This document shows, piece after piece, positions 5,548-5,597 of a DNA stretch of 5,597 nt (within the stretch, counting starts at the first letter, position 1; the number at the start of each line of letters is the position of its first letter). This DNA is from Rhodospirillaceae bacterium. Lineage in GTDB: Bacteria > Pseudomonadota > Alphaproteobacteria > UBA8366 > GCA-2717185. The position numbers and the translations under genes were made by a program. The stretch lies in assembly GCA_018660965.1 (NCBI GenBank), contig JABJJH010000198.1:1-5597 (forward strand), given 5' to 3'. The notes below the pieces were generated by a model. The model saw nothing but the letters and a program-made list of their open reading frames with translations, was not told the origin of the DNA and did not search any database.

Positions 5548-5597
5548 GGAATCCTCTTGTTGAAAAGATGGTGAACGGGCTGTCAGCCATAGGACCG

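Noticed and set aside
4729..5574. Long plus-strand open frame of 281 codons opposite the dehalogenase gene
   Set aside because: The minus-strand frame carries every catalytic motif of a known enzyme family. The plus-strand translation is rich in Arg, Gly and Ala with no recognisable motif, as expected for the antisense of GC-rich coding DNA.
5537..5590. 17-codon frame starting at the ATG at 5588-5590, considered as a leader peptide or the true start of the dehalogenase
   Set aside because: It is out of frame with the enzyme and stops within the enzyme's conserved N-terminus. It could join only through a frameshift, which is noted as an option but not supported by other evidence.

Overview
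The window looks like chromosomal DNA of an alphaproteobacterium: it is GC-rich, and the proteins resemble those of Rhodospirillales- or Rhodopseudomonas-type bacteria. The placement below class level is a guess. Every gene I can support lies on the minus strand, so transcription runs from high to low coordinates.

From right to left, the first gene (4666 to about 5547, frame open to the window edge) is an alpha/beta-hydrolase of the haloacetate/fluoroacetate dehalogenase type. It carries the full set of catalytic and halide-pocket residues, but no ATG, GTG or TTG codon precedes its conserved N-terminus inside the window. After 54 bases comes a gene for a 244-residue protein of unknown function (3877-4611). 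It has two membrane segments near the N-terminus and a short acidic tail encoded by 15-bp repeats.

The 327-base gap 3550-3876 is the most interesting part. On the minus strand it encodes a compact, previously unannotated-looking small RNA of about 119 nt (3651-3769). It has four consecutive stem-loops, all with 7-nt loops, three of them C-rich (CCUCCCC, UUCCCCG, CCCACCC). The last stem-loop is a textbook intrinsic terminator with a U7 tail. A TATACT -10 box lies six bases upstream of the first stem. C-rich loops of this type suggest a trans-acting RNA that binds G-rich ribosome-binding sites, as in several alphaproteobacterial sRNA families.

The left 3.5 kb is a cytochrome c maturation (System I) operon in the order ccmA-ccmB-ccmC-ccmD-ccmE-ccmF, with ccmF running off the left edge. 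CcmA and CcmB form the ATP-driven part of the complex. CcmC (WWD domain) and CcmD load haem onto the haem chaperone CcmE, and CcmF (truncated here just before its WWD domain) takes part in attaching the haem to apocytochrome c. The pairs ccmA/B, ccmD/E and ccmE/F overlap by ATGA, which indicates translational coupling. ccmC is the exception: it follows a 61-base gap, has no visible Shine-Dalgarno sequence, and has a -10-like hexamer placed so that a transcript could start at its ATG.
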